Part shown: in pieces, positions 52,713 to 61,743 of the stretch
How positions within the stretch are numbered: the first letter of the stretch is position 1
Layout of the letters: each line of letters starts with the position of its first letter
The notes under the pieces: generated by a model
The model's database searches: none
Seen by the model: only the letters and a program-made list of their open reading frames with translations
Told to the model about the DNA's origin: nothing
Made by a program: the position numbers and the translations under genes
NCBI GenBank assembly: GCA_964596985.1
Contig: CAZQWG010000005.1
Span: 1-64,000, forward strand
DNA from: GCA-020345945 sp964596985
GTDB lineage: Archaea; Thermoproteota; Bathyarchaeia; RBG-16-48-13; GCA-020345945
Direction: 5' to 3'
DNA length: 64,000 bases

Positions 52713-53003
52713 ATCGAGACGGAACTAGGTCGGATTGTATCTGGAATCCCTCAATCTCGTCTGGAAGAAGCTTCCGAGGGACTGGTTGATCTCATTCTCA
52801 ACTCCAAGAACGCTAAGAAGATTTCGAGCGGACTTGCCAAGACCATACTCTACTATTGGCAGAGAGATCAGTTGAATACGCAGATGGGAGTAGAGAGGCT
52901 GCTTGAAGCAGCTGTAATTGCTGAAGCAGAAAAGACATCTGTTTTCTTACATGAAGAGTTGGGAATCCCAGAAGAGTTATTCAAAACTATTACTTCTGTT
53001 TAG
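52713..53003 (+). CDS. small conserved-looking protein upstream of mer, without a normal start codon
   Basis: The frame from 52713 to the TAG at 53001 reads as a good 96-residue helical protein (ETELGRIVSGIPQSRLEEA; LILNSKNAKKISSGLAKTI; YYWQRDQLNTQMGVERLLEA; EELGIPEELF). It has no ATG, GTG or TTG before about codon 52. A GTG at 52709 is one base out of frame (GTGAATCGAG), and GAGGTGA overlaps it, so a one-base indel at the start is possible, as for leuA. It ends 17 bases before mer on the same strand, so it should be co-transcribed with it. Function unknown. Confidence 0.65.
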   Translation: METELGRIVSGIPQSRLEEASEGLVDLILNSKNAKKISSGLAKTILYYWQRDQLNTQMGVERLLEAAVIAEAEKTSVFLHEELGIPEELFKTITSV

Positions 53004-53020
53004 GAGGAAGAGCGGATACA

Positions 53021-54016
53021 ATGTATTTCGGATTAGAGTTTGTTCCGATGGACTTGTATTGGAGAACAACGTATTATGCTATTCAAGCCGAGAAATCGGA
53101 CTTTGACTATATCTGGATAACTGACCACTTCAACAACAGGAATGTCTATGTCAGTCTAGCCATGATTGCAGCCTATACAGACAAGATTAGGCTAGGTCCC
53201 GGAGTTACATGCCCATACTTGGTCCACCCTATAATGACGGCTCAGGCAGTTGCATCGTTGAACGAAATTGCTCCCGGCAGAGTGGTATGCGGACTTGGTG
53301 CAGGAGACAAGACTACTCTTGGGATGGTCAATATTAGACAAGTCAGCCCGTTAAGTGCTGTAAGAGAGACGACTCAGGCTATCCGGTTCGTGTCTTCAAA
53401 TCAGAAAGTCAAACTCGATGGGAAAGTCTTCAGGATTCAAGAGGCTAAGATGAATTTTTCAGTTTCAAACGAGATCCCGATTTTCATTGGTGCTCAAGGT
53501 CCCAAAATGCTGGCTTTGGCGGCAGAGATCGGCGACGGGGTATTGATCAACGCATCGCATCCGAAGGACATAAGACAGGCATTCAATAGTATTCGCAAAG
53601 GAATTGAGAAAGTCGGGAAGAAACCAGAATCATTGGAAGTTGCTGCATATACTTCCTTCTCAGTTCATAATAAAGCTGATAAAGCCCTGCAGGCGGCGAT
53701 ACCCATTGTGGCATTCATAGTCGCAGGTTCTCCCAAACCTGTGCTAGAGGGACACGGCATTGATTCCGAAGATGCAAAGAAGATCTCTGACGCGATATCG
53801 CAAGCAAACTGGAAAGAGGCTTTCTCCTCGGTGACAACGAAGATGGTGGAAGCATTCTCTGTCTGTGGTACTCCTGAGGAGTGTGTGGAGAAAATCGAAG
53901 AGCTCCGAAAACTGGGTGTTACCCAGTTTGTCATGGGCTCACCTGTCGGCCCGAAGATGCGCAAAGCTATAAAGACTGTACGAGATGAGATTATGCCTCA
54001 CTTCAAGAAAGAATAG
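53021..54016 (+). CDS. mer: F420-dependent methylenetetrahydromethanopterin reductase (Mer-like)
   Basis: 331 residues, luciferase-like TIM barrel. FGLEFVPMDLYWRT at the N-terminus, DYIWITDHFNNRNVYVSL near 28, LGPGVTCPYLVHPIMTAQ near 66, GLGAGDKTTLGMV near 95 and FIGAQGPKMLALAAEIGDGV near 155 match Mer closely. It reduces methylene- to methyl-tetrahydromethanopterin with F420H2, a step of the archaeal methyl branch of the Wood-Ljungdahl pathway. ATG with GGAGGAAGAGC upstream. Preceded by the small gene at 52713. No other C1 gene is in the window. Confidence 0.93.
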   Translation: MYFGLEFVPMDLYWRTTYYAIQAEKSDFDYIWITDHFNNRNVYVSLAMIAAYTDKIRLGPGVTCPYLVHPIMTAQAVASLNEIAPGRVVCGLGAGDKTTLGMVNIRQVSPLSAVRETTQAIRFVSSNQKVKLDGKVFRIQEAKMNFSVSNEIPIFIGAQGPKMLALAAEIGDGVLINASHPKDIRQAFNSIRKGIEKVGKKPESLEVAAYTSFSVHNKADKALQAAIPIVAFIVAGSPKPVLEGHGIDSEDAKKISDAISQANWKEAFSSVTTKMVEAFSVCGTPEECVEKIEELRKLGVTQFVMGSPVGPKMRKAIKTVRDEIMPHFKKE

Positions 54017-54087
54017 GAACATATCGCCGCGTTCTTATTCTCTCTGGGAGAATCTTATTAGGAAAGAGGCTTCATAATAATCTTGAG

Positions 54088-54294
54088 ATGCATCCAGAGA
54101 AAAATGAAAGGGTATATTTGATCGTTAGGGAGTTGAGAGAAGTTACAGAAGTCGCGTTGACCTATGACGCATACGGCCTGATAGCTAGAATAGAGTTCGA
54201 GGATTCTGGTGAGCTTGACGATTCTATCTTCAAGAAATTTCGGATGATATCCGGTGTTCAGGAGACAACTTCGATACTTACTTCTCGGACATGA
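54088..54294 (+). CDS. small Lrp/AsnC ligand-binding (RAM-like) protein
   Basis: 68 residues: RVYLIVRELREVTEVALTYD, AYGLIARIEFEDSGELDDS and SGVQETTSILTSRT follow the beta-alpha-beta-beta-alpha-beta pattern of the Lrp/AsnC effector domain, ending in the typical GVxxTxSxL strand. No DNA-binding domain. It is a third stand-alone RAM-type gene after the pair at 20.7-21.2 kb, though more diverged. ATG at 54088. Its end overlaps the convergent Nudix gene by 17 bases. Confidence 0.6.
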   Translation: MHPEKNERVYLIVRELREVTEVALTYDAYGLIARIEFEDSGELDDSIFKKFRMISGVQETTSILTSRT

Positions 54295-54889
54295 AGGTAT
54301 GCTGAGAGTGTTTTAACGTAAGTAATCTTTTGCCTTTTATTCGGTTCTTTACAGCTTGAGTTCTTCTTTGTCTGGGTGAGCTAAGTCTTCTTTTTGGAAT
54401 CCCTGTCTTAGCTCCTTCAGTCTTCTTTGTTCTTTCTCTCCGGTGGGAGGATTCGAGGAAATTACGTGCTTTCTTAAGGACTTTTTTCGCGCTACTGTAG
54501 GTTAGCCTGTTCATCGCTTCCGAATATGTCAACCATAAATATCCTAGGTGCTCGCTCGATAGTTTCACGGCTCGTCTTGGGGCTTCACCTAGGAAGAATA
54601 CAACCTGTTTTTGAACGTTTTTTCCTTTTTTCCAAAAAGAGAAGCGTGCCCTTTCGCGGAAGCCTCTTAGTAGCTTAATATTACGTATTCCTGTCTCTTC
54701 TTCGATTTCCCTCATGGCAGTTTCTTTCTCTGACTCTCCGCTTTCAGCATGTCCTCTAGCGAAACCCCAGTGTCCTGCGAGATATTTCAGCAATAGAAAC
54801 CGGGGTTCCTTACCTTCCTGAAAGAGAATCGCACCGCACGACTTCTCGAAGGCTCTCGGCTTTGTTCTCCGAGGCTTCATTTTCTTCAC
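54278..54889 (-). CDS. Nudix hydrolase with basic C-terminal tail
   Basis: 203 residues. Nudix box GHAESGESEKETAMREIEEE followed by TGI (complete GX5EX7REUXEEXGU) near 47-69; the N-terminal SCGAILFQEGKEPRFLLLKY suits Ap4A-hydrolase-type enzymes. The last 65 residues are rich in Arg/Lys (ERTKKTEGAKTGIPKRRLSS) and unusual for the family, perhaps RNA-binding. Hydrolyses nucleoside diphosphates linked to another group. ATG at 54889. Confidence 0.88.
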   Translation of the reverse strand: MKKMKPRRTKPRAFEKSCGAILFQEGKEPRFLLLKYLAGHWGFARGHAESGESEKETAMREIEEETGIRNIKLLRGFRERARFSFWKKGKNVQKQVVFFLGEAPRRAVKLSSEHLGYLWLTYSEAMNRLTYSSAKKVLKKARNFLESSHRRERTKKTEGAKTGIPKRRLSSPRQRRTQAVKNRIKGKRLLTLKHSQHTFMSEK

Positions 54890-55097
54890 TTTCTCTTACA
54901 GTAGAATCATCCAAGTTGGGTTATCTATCTAAGAAATTTGTCATTGGAATAGTTATTCTTTTCGAAGATATGTGATATAGATGCACATGATTGAGTGTAA
55001 GTGGAAACGTAGATGCTGGGAGGGTCCCTAACGAAGAGAGACAGATCATTCGGGATATGTGAGTGTGTACCAATATTGGAGTAAAGGATGTACGGTA

Positions 55098-56081
55098 CTA
55101 GACTATGTGCTCATATATGGGGTGACCTATGAAATGCAAGTGGGTTGTCGATTTCTCCATCGTTCCACTAGGCAGTCTCGTACATAGTGATTGAACAATT
55201 GCTCCATCCGGTACGAATTTTACTCCCTCCAAGAGTTCACCCTTCGTGATTCCTGATGCTACGAAAGCGAGTTGGTCGCTTTTAGCAAGGTCGTCTTGCG
55301 TGTAAACCTTGTCAATGTCTACTCCGGCAGCCATGAGTCGATCGTCTCTATTCTCGTCATGTTTGTCATGACGCCAGATATTCACAAGCATTGTTCCTCC
55401 GAGGCATTTCACCGCGGTGGCTGCAATTGTTGCTTCAGGGCCTTTGCCTGCCCCGACGAGAAGATCAATTCCTGTTTCTGGTAGACAAGTTGCGACAGAG
55501 CCTGCTATGTCCCCGTCAGGAATAAGCACGATACGAACACCTAGAGCCCTCAGTCTCTTGAGAATCTTCTTGTGTCTTTCCCGGTCGAGCATGATGACTG
55601 TGAAATTCTTCAGCAGTTTGTCCTTGGATAATGCTACCTCCTTGACGAGATCCTCGATAGGCATGTCTAACGATATTCTTTCTTTCGCTTCTCCTCCGGT
55701 CGCTATCTTGAAGTAATAACCGTCGTCGGGGAGTGCCTGCAGATGGTCTACTGGGGCGCAGGCTAAAGCAGATATGGCATCTTTTCTTCCCATTGCGGTT
55801 GCCGTCGTTCCATCAACCGGGTCTATAACGAATTCGAGTTTTGGGCCTATTCCTCTACCCACTTTCTCTCTTCTTTCGAATGCTGGGGCATTGTCGATGG
55901 GTCCTTCGCATGAGATGACTTCTCCATCTATTTCCATTTGGCTGAGGACTGCTCTTGAGAATTCCACTGCTTTCTGGTCGATGATGTCTGCATTTCCTTG
56001 CCCTGTGTGTAGAGCGGCCCCGACTGCGGCTGCAATTGTTATTCTTGTCAAAGAAGGAGTCAAAGATCTCAACGAAGTCAT
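55098..56081 (-). CDS. glpX: GlpX-type (class II) fructose-1,6-bisphosphatase-like phosphatase
   Basis: 327 residues of the GlpX fold. ITIAAAVGAALHTGQGNADI near 15, then EIDGEVISCEGPIDNAPAFE (family EGExDEAP-like), FVIDPVDGTTATAMGRKDA near 82 (metal-binding DPxxGTT), IPDGDIAGSVATCLPETGID and GKGPEATIAATAVKC near 210. Some changes in the metal region (GPIDN instead of GERDE) set it apart from well-studied enzymes. It would remove the 1-phosphate of fructose bisphosphate for gluconeogenesis or of a related substrate; inositol-type phosphatase activity is possible. ATG at 56081. Confidence 0.85.
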   Translation of the reverse strand: MTSLRSLTPSLTRITIAAAVGAALHTGQGNADIIDQKAVEFSRAVLSQMEIDGEVISCEGPIDNAPAFERREKVGRGIGPKLEFVIDPVDGTTATAMGRKDAISALACAPVDHLQALPDDGYYFKIATGGEAKERISLDMPIEDLVKEVALSKDKLLKNFTVIMLDRERHKKILKRLRALGVRIVLIPDGDIAGSVATCLPETGIDLLVGAGKGPEATIAATAVKCLGGTMLVNIWRHDKHDENRDDRLMAAGVDIDKVYTQDDLAKSDQLAFVASGITKGELLEGVKFVPDGAIVQSLCTRLPSGTMEKSTTHLHFIGHPIYEHIV

Positions 56082-56199
56082 TTCTATTCCCCATTCTTAT
56101 CCAAGGCACTCATCTATTGGAAAAGTTTTTGCTTGAGAATTCCTTCAATTGACGCGTTTTCATAGACGAATAGGACACAAGGGTCTATGTATACTATGT

Positions 56200-57486
56200 C
56201 TATGGTATACGCCTGCGATGTTGGAAGAGAATATAATAGAGGAAGCCGTTCAAACTCATGAGGGCAGCCCCGACGAGAAATGGCGTAGATAGGCTGGCGA
56301 CCTCGAACATATACCCTGCTAGGATCGGTGCGGCGGAGCGGGCACTCATCCTGGCGAAGTTGCTGATGCCGATGGCGGTTGCTGTCTCATCGGGGTCCAC
56401 GATGCTTGTTGCGAAGGATTGGCGTATGGGCATAGTGAACATGAGGAGAAGCCTGAAGATTATGAGCAGAGCTACTGCTAGGGGATACCAGTTCGCGAGT
56501 GCAAAGGCGACCGTGACAGTCGCAGAAAGAATACGAGACCAGGTCAGCGTTTCGATCTCGCCGAGCTTGTTGACAATGGAGGGGATGAACCGGTACGTCA
56601 AGATGGATGCGAGCCGTGACGCAGCAAAGATAGGGCCAAGCACGTCTGAGCCTACTGCGAAACGTATGAAGAAATAGAGTGTTAGCAGTGACTCGATGAG
56701 ACCCCAGCCGAGTCCGCTTGTGGATCTCACAATGGAGAATTTCATGATCACGTTCCAAGACTTTACGTTGAGGATCTTCTTCTCATCTCCCTCTCTATTC
56801 TCTTTCCCCTTTTCTGTTTCATTGATCGGTAGGAGGAGTACGAAGCTGAATGCGGAAAAGACCCCTCCGATCAAGAACAATGGCATATGTGCGCTCGCTA
56901 AATCCAGCTCGAAGAGGCTCTGAACCAGTTGGGGGAGTCCTGCTATTGCGTATCCGATGGTTGTTGCAATTGCATTGGTGATTGCGATAGTGCTGAAGAC
57001 AGTGACTCTTTCTTTTGACCTCACCTTGTCGCCTATGTATCCGGAGACTACGGGCTGTCCAGCGCCTACACCCTCACCCATCGCGCCCAATCCCTGCCCC
57101 AAGGCGATTAGCCAGAAGCTCCGGGTTGTGGCGAAGATGATGAGACGGGCGGTAGCGAAGATTCCGCCGAGTAACAGGAAACGCTTACGCCCATATCGAT
57201 CAGAGAGGACGCCGAAGGAGATGTGGTGAAGTGCTGATATGGCTGTGCCCACTGAGAGAAGGAACCCGATGGCTAAGGGGCTGAATCCGAGGAGAGCGAA
57301 GTAGATGACCCTCACCACCTGCAAGAATCCCATTGCTATTCGTCTCGAAGCCATGGAAAGGAGCAACAATTTCAGGTCACGGTCAAATCCGCGGGGAAGA
57401 CTGAACGGGGAGGTTTTGGGCATGTTGTCACTTCGATTGGATTTTTGAAGCTCTCCTGGTCTCCTTACCATCTTTTCGCTGTTCAT
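56200..57486 (-). CDS. MFS transporter
   Basis: 428 residues, about 12 membrane spans; motif A HISFGVLSDRYGRKRFLLLG near 90. A polar N-terminus of about 45 residues precedes the first span, and the true start may be ATG 57423 (GTGA 4 bases upstream). A central hydrophilic loop (INETEKGKENREGDEKKILN) separates the halves. Substrate unknown. Follows the XRE regulator gene on the same strand, 80 bases apart, so regulation by it is conceivable. Confidence 0.85.
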   Translation of the reverse strand: MNSEKMVRRPGELQKSNRSDNMPKTSPFSLPRGFDRDLKLLLLSMASRRIAMGFLQVVRVIYFALLGFSPLAIGFLLSVGTAISALHHISFGVLSDRYGRKRFLLLGGIFATARLIIFATTRSFWLIALGQGLGAMGEGVGAGQPVVSGYIGDKVRSKERVTVFSTIAITNAIATTIGYAIAGLPQLVQSLFELDLASAHMPLFLIGGVFSAFSFVLLLPINETEKGKENREGDEKKILNVKSWNVIMKFSIVRSTSGLGWGLIESLLTLYFFIRFAVGSDVLGPIFAASRLASILTYRFIPSIVNKLGEIETLTWSRILSATVTVAFALANWYPLAVALLIIFRLLLMFTMPIRQSFATSIVDPDETATAIGISNFARMSARSAAPILAGYMFEVASLSTPFLVGAALMSLNGFLYYILFQHRRRIP

Positions 57487-57567
57487 CCCAAGCGGGTCCG
57501 AGCAATTATCTGCAGATACGGAATCAAAGCATGTGTACAGGATATCGACGGCGTGTTCTTGTCTGAT

Positions 57568-58314
57568 TCATTTTCTTCGGGAGACCGATTCATGGAATTT
57601 CTTTAATGCCTCGATCAGGTTCTCTGTTTTATCCATCATCGAGATGGTCAATGGAATCTGTTCGATCTCGGCAAGCTTTTTTCCAAGATTGTCGACCTTC
57701 GCCGTTCCATGCATGACGATCATCCGCGGTTTCAATGGTGAGACCCTGATTGCAACCATCGGGGATCGTCCTCTTGAAACTCGGGTGAAGACCAAGGCGC
57801 GTTCTGTTGTCGTTCCAAAAATCTGCATGAAATCGCTTCCAGACATTCCGAGTATGGCATTAATGCTGTCTACTACTGTTAACCCGTAGATCTCGCGTGA
57901 TAGAAGTTCTGGGCATGCTACCGTCTTCCCTTTTACAGCTTTGGCGATGTCGCTTCCTAACACGGGGGCGGAGAATTCGCGTAGATCGATGATTGCGCTC
58001 ATCGGGACTCCGGATATGTGCGAAAGTTCTCTGAGAAGTCGGCTTCCGTTATCTTCGTCGATCTCTATGAGGGCTTCCACAAAACGGCGCACAAACCGCG
58101 TTCCAGGGGATTTTCTCCTTCCACTCTCATAGTCGCTGATGACCGACGGAGAGATTCGCATCTTTTCTGCGAGCTTGACTTGGGGTGTCTGAAAGAGACT
58201 GCGCCATTTTCTGAGGGTGACACTGGGCTCGTTGGAGAGGATTATCTCTCCGGCGATTTTCCCTGCAATTGTTTCTTTCAGCGCTCTTGGGAGGGACAAA
58301 CCATCACCAATCAA
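57568..58314 (-). CDS. archaeal XRE/Cro-CI-type transcriptional regulator
   Basis: 248 residues. A helix-turn-helix of the XRE type at about 36-70 (QTPQVKLAEKMRISPSVISD; YESGRRKSPG), then a 170-residue archaeal domain (LLSREIYGLTVVDSINAILG; ERALVFTRVSRGRSPMVAIR; MIVMHG) found in a conserved family of archaeal putative regulators. ATG at 58314. It lies just downstream of the leuB-type gene and upstream of an MFS transporter, all on the minus strand; its targets are unknown. Confidence 0.85.
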   Translation of the reverse strand: MIGDGLSLPRALKETIAGKIAGEIILSNEPSVTLRKWRSLFQTPQVKLAEKMRISPSVISDYESGRRKSPGTRFVRRFVEALIEIDEDNGSRLLRELSHISGVPMSAIIDLREFSAPVLGSDIAKAVKGKTVACPELLSREIYGLTVVDSINAILGMSGSDFMQIFGTTTERALVFTRVSRGRSPMVAIRVSPLKPRMIVMHGTAKVDNLGKKLAEIEQIPLTISMMDKTENLIEALKKFHESVSRRK

Positions 58315-58399
58315 TTCTAGGACGGGACTCGTCCGGTGCTTCTGGGTTAACTGGAAGAGAGAGGCGTCTAATCTTGGTTTCCACTCTGGGGGTCGAATA

Positions 58400-59410
58400 T
58401 TAATTATTAACCAATTTCTCGATGACTGCTTGAGTTAATTCGTAGGTCTTTGCTTTTCCTCCGATGTCCGGGGTGATCGTTTTTCCCTCTGCAAGTACTT
58501 GATTCAACGCCGTCTCCAGTTTTCTTGCCGAGTCGGTTTCTCCGAGATATTCCAGCATCAGAGCCGAAGAGAGGATTGTGGCGGAGGGGTTTGCTATCCC
58601 TTTTCCTGCGATGTCTGGGGCGGACCCGTGAACTGGTTCGAAGAGTGCGTTCGTGTCTCCTATATTTGCGCTAGGGGTCATGCCTAATCCGCCTATGAGT
58701 CCTGCGCATTCGTCGGAGAGTATATCCCCGAAGAGGTTTGTGGTGACGATGATGTCGAATTGCTCAGGTTTGATGATCAACCTCAATGCTGTGGCATCGA
58801 CTATCGCATCCTCGAATTCTATCTCCGGGAACTCTTCTGCTATGCGTCGACAAGTATTCAGGAACAAGCCGCATGTTTCTTTCAACACGTTCGCCTTGTG
58901 AACGGCAGTCACCTTCCTGCGCTTCTCTTTTTTAGCTAGGTTGAATGCAAATCTTGCTATTCTCTCGGAACCGGATTCGGTTATCACACGGATTCCGAAA
59001 GCTGATTTGCCGGACTTGTACTCAAGCCCCTTGTATAGCCCTTCGGTGTTCTCTCTGACGACGAATAGGTCTGTACCTGGAAAGAGACATTTCACTCCTT
59101 GACGAGCCTTTATCGGTCGAAGATTGGCGTAGAGATCGAGTTTCTCTCTTATCGTTGGGGCTACTCCTCTCTGTGTCTTTGCACCGAAGGCTGTTTGGGT
59201 GGGTCCTTTCAGGCAGGCGTCCATTCCTCTGATCTCTTCTATAGTCTCATCCTCGATTTGGCTGCCTGTTTTCTTCATGTGTTTGTATCCTGCTTCAAGA
59301 TGCATGAATTCCAGGTCTAAGTCGAGGCTTGAGAGAATCTCCACTGCAGCATCTATTACTTCTGGTCCTATTCCGTCGCCTCGGATCAGCGCTATGCTGG
59401 CCTTTGGCAT
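58400..59410 (-). CDS. leuB: isopropylmalate / homoisocitrate dehydrogenase
   Basis: 336 residues of the beta-decarboxylating dehydrogenase family. GDGIGPEVIDAAVEIL near 10, LKGPTQTAF and the substrate loop RENTEGLYKGLEY near 118, VHKANVLKETCGLF (catalytic Lys) near 180, NLFGDILSDECAGLIGGLG near 226 and EPVHGSAPDIAGKGIANP near 260. The active-site arm could serve isopropylmalate (leucine) or homoisocitrate (lysine by the aminoadipate route). Overlaps leuD by 1 base (TGATG). With homocitrate synthase nearby, dual use is likely. Confidence 0.92.
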   Translation of the reverse strand: MPKASIALIRGDGIGPEVIDAAVEILSSLDLDLEFMHLEAGYKHMKKTGSQIEDETIEEIRGMDACLKGPTQTAFGAKTQRGVAPTIREKLDLYANLRPIKARQGVKCLFPGTDLFVVRENTEGLYKGLEYKSGKSAFGIRVITESGSERIARFAFNLAKKEKRRKVTAVHKANVLKETCGLFLNTCRRIAEEFPEIEFEDAIVDATALRLIIKPEQFDIIVTTNLFGDILSDECAGLIGGLGMTPSANIGDTNALFEPVHGSAPDIAGKGIANPSATILSSALMLEYLGETDSARKLETALNQVLAEGKTITPDIGGKAKTYELTQAVIEKLVNN

Positions 59411-59916
59411 CAGAATCCTCCATGCGTCTTGAAATGTTCCACTAGGCTTCCTTCTTTCAGTATTTCTAATAGAAACTTAGGCATGGGTTTGATGTCGAAG
59501 GTCTCGCTGCTTTTCAGGTTGAGGATTCTTCCATGCTCTAGATCTACCTCGAGTTCATCGCCTTCCTCAGCTTTGTCGAATAACTCTGGGCATTCGATGA
59601 CGGGCAAACCCACGGCAAATGCGTTCCTGTAGAAGATTCTGGCGAAGAACTTTGCGACAACCACTCCGACTCCCGCATATTTCAGCACTAGAGGTGCGTG
59701 TTCCCTGCTTGATCCGCATCCAAAGTTTTTTCCTGCTACGATGATGTCTCCTTGAGAGATCTTCTCTGTGAAGTCGGGGGCGACTGCTTCCATCGCGTGT
59801 TTTGAGAGCTCTTTCAAGTCTAGAATGCTGTATTTGTATTTGCCCCATATTATGATGTCTGTATTGATGTCGTCTCCAAATTTCCAAACTCTTCCCTTGA
59901 TGCGTGCTATGCTCAT
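59410..59916 (-). CDS. leuD: 3-isopropylmalate / homoaconitate dehydratase small subunit
   Basis: 168 residues: VWKFGDDINTDIIIWGKYKYS at the N-terminus, GKNFGCGSSREHAPLVLKYAG near 60-80, and FARIFYRNAFAVGLPVIE near 90. The swivel domain pairs with the large subunit encoded just upstream (4 bases apart). The YKYS loop, where LeuD and LysU differ, does not settle the substrate by eye. ATG at 59916. Confidence 0.93.
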   Translation of the reverse strand: MSIARIKGRVWKFGDDINTDIIIWGKYKYSILDLKELSKHAMEAVAPDFTEKISQGDIIVAGKNFGCGSSREHAPLVLKYAGVGVVVAKFFARIFYRNAFAVGLPVIECPELFDKAEEGDELEVDLEHGRILNLKSSETFDIKPMPKFLLEILKEGSLVEHFKTHGGF

Positions 59917-59920
59917 CTTC

Positions 59921-61177
59921 TCAGGCCTCCAAGTTTCGTGGATCAGTTATTACGCCTTTTAACGCTGTTGCGGCAGCCGTGGCAGGAGATCCTAGGTAGA
60001 TCTGCCCTTTTTCGCCCATTCTTCCTTCGAAATTCCTGTTTGTCGTAGAAAGGCAGACTTCGCCCGGGGCTAGTATGCCTGCATGTCCTCCCACGCATGC
60101 CCCACAGCCTGGGTTGTTTATGCAGCATCCTGCATCAAGAAATATTTCAGCCACCCCTTCCTTGATTGCGTTGAGATAGATATCGCGGGAGGCAGGCATC
60201 ACGATCATCCGCACGTTTCTGTGGATTCTCTTACCTTTGAGGATTCTAGCTGCGATTCGTAGGTCTTCTAGTCTTCCATTGGTGCAGGATCCGAGGAAGA
60301 CCTGATTCACATCCGTTCCCTCTACTTCTTCGATCGGTTTTACGTTATCGACAAATGGGGGATACGCCACTTGTGGGCCTAGATTCTCAACTTCAAAGTT
60401 GAAGGTTTCTTCGAATTCCGCGTCGGGATCGTTCTCTATAATTTTTCTAAGTTTAGGTACTCGGTTTTCAAGGTAATTCAAAGTCTTCTTGTCCGGTGAG
60501 ACCAGCCCTGTCTTGGCTCCCATCTCCACTGCCATGTTGCAGAGTGTCATCCTGCTCGGTACGTCTAAATCTTCGACAGTTTCTCCACAAAATTCTACGG
60601 CTTTATATGTGGCACCATCTGCTCGGAGTTCCCCTATGATGTGAAGTATCAGATCTTTTGCTGTGACGTAAGGTTGAAGCTTGCCTGAGACTTCCATTTT
60701 GAAGGTCTCTGGGACTCTGAACCAGAGTTTCCCTGAGAAGAATACGGCAGCCATGTCCGTCGATCCGATACCGGTTGCGAATGCTCCCAGAGCTCCATAA
60801 GTACAAGTATGTGAATCCGCACCGACAACGAGGCTTCCCGTGTTTATGAATCCTTTCTCGGGGAGAAGCTGGTGGCAAACTCCTGAACCTACATCGAAGA
60901 AGTTTTGGATCTTATATTCTCCTGCAAATTCCCGCATCTTTTTATGAACAATTGAGCCCGATGTATGTGGGCTCGGAGAAAGGTGATCAATAACCAAGAC
61001 TATCTTGGAGGGATTCCAGACTTTCTTTCCTTCCATGTTTTTGAAGCTGTCTATTGCTAGGGGTGCGGTTCCGTCGTGTGCCATCGCAATATCGATGTCT
61101 GCAATGACGAAATCGCCTGCAGCCACCTTTTCCTGTGAGTGATCTCGGAATATCTTCTCGGAAATTGTTAAACCCAT
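59921..61177 (-). CDS. leuC: 3-isopropylmalate / homoaconitate dehydratase large subunit
   Basis: 418 residues of the aconitase family. Cluster ligands: Cys in FLGSCTNGRLEDLRIA near 300, and Cys pair in CCINNPGCGACVGGHAG near 350-365. DSHTCTYGALGAFATGIGSTD near 120 is the family signature. It hydrates/dehydrates isopropylmalate or homocitrate-derived acids. First of leuC-leuD-leuB on the minus strand. ATG at 61177. Confidence 0.94.
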   Translation of the reverse strand: MGLTISEKIFRDHSQEKVAAGDFVIADIDIAMAHDGTAPLAIDSFKNMEGKKVWNPSKIVLVIDHLSPSPHTSGSIVHKKMREFAGEYKIQNFFDVGSGVCHQLLPEKGFINTGSLVVGADSHTCTYGALGAFATGIGSTDMAAVFFSGKLWFRVPETFKMEVSGKLQPYVTAKDLILHIIGELRADGATYKAVEFCGETVEDLDVPSRMTLCNMAVEMGAKTGLVSPDKKTLNYLENRVPKLRKIIENDPDAEFEETFNFEVENLGPQVAYPPFVDNVKPIEEVEGTDVNQVFLGSCTNGRLEDLRIAARILKGKRIHRNVRMIVMPASRDIYLNAIKEGVAEIFLDAGCCINNPGCGACVGGHAGILAPGEVCLSTTNRNFEGRMGEKGQIYLGSPATAAATALKGVITDPRNLEA

Positions 61178-61363
61178 CTCAAATCTTTCCTCTGAAGCAG
61201 ACTAAGGGAATCGTTACCCAAAACTTTTTGCTATCTGAAAGAGTAGATCGATTGTTGTTTAAACATCTATTCTAATGAGTCCTCTTAGAGAAAGAGGAGT
61301 AATTTAATGCATAGTTAAAAAAGTGGGATGGATGTTGCCCTATTCTTTTCGGATGGAGGATCC

Positions 61364-61558
61364 TTATTCGATTACCTCTATCGCGTTCTGCGGGCACTGA
61401 GTCACGCAGGCCATGCAGACAAGGCACTCGTCTTCGTTCACTGGAACGGCTTTCTTCTTACCGTCTATCTCCTGCAGCTCAAAGACTGCTACTGGGCATA
61501 CATCGACGCAGGTTCCGTCTCCATCACATTTCTCATGATCAACTTTTACTTCAACCAT
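61364..61558 (-). CDS. small ferredoxin with Asp in first cluster motif
   Basis: 64 residues from ATG 61558 (AGGAGA upstream; the ORF opens at 61582). Two cluster motifs: CDGDGTCVDVCPV, in which the second cysteine is Asp, and CLVCMACVTQCP. An Asp ligand in the first site occurs in Pyrococcus-type ferredoxins and allows 3Fe/4Fe interconversion. It lies between leuC and homocitrate synthase, on the leuC strand, 180 bases upstream of leuC. Confidence 0.92.
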   Translation of the reverse strand: MVEVKVDHEKCDGDGTCVDVCPVAVFELQEIDGKKKAVPVNEDECLVCMACVTQCPQNAIEVIE

Positions 61559-61671
61559 TTTTATTAGTCTCCTAGAATTCAAGGAGAAAAGAAGAACGGC
61601 TATTTATTGTTTCCCCTAACATATGCGCGCTATTTCACGGTGACTTGAGTGATTTCGCATATTTTTTTACG

Positions 61672-61683
61672 ATATTCGAATAT
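61672..61683. promoter_or_regulatory. perfect 12-base palindrome in divergent promoter
   Basis: ATATTCGAATAT, between the ferredoxin and homocitrate synthase genes and about 60 bases before the latter, followed by the TATA-like AAAGCTTATCAATATG. A plausible operator for an Lrp/LysM-type regulator controlling lysine synthesis; inferred from symmetry and place only. Confidence 0.4.
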
Positions 61684-61743
61684 GTAAATACGAAAAGCTT
61701 ATCAATATGATGAATACTATTCCGTTGCTCCGAGGTACAATCC

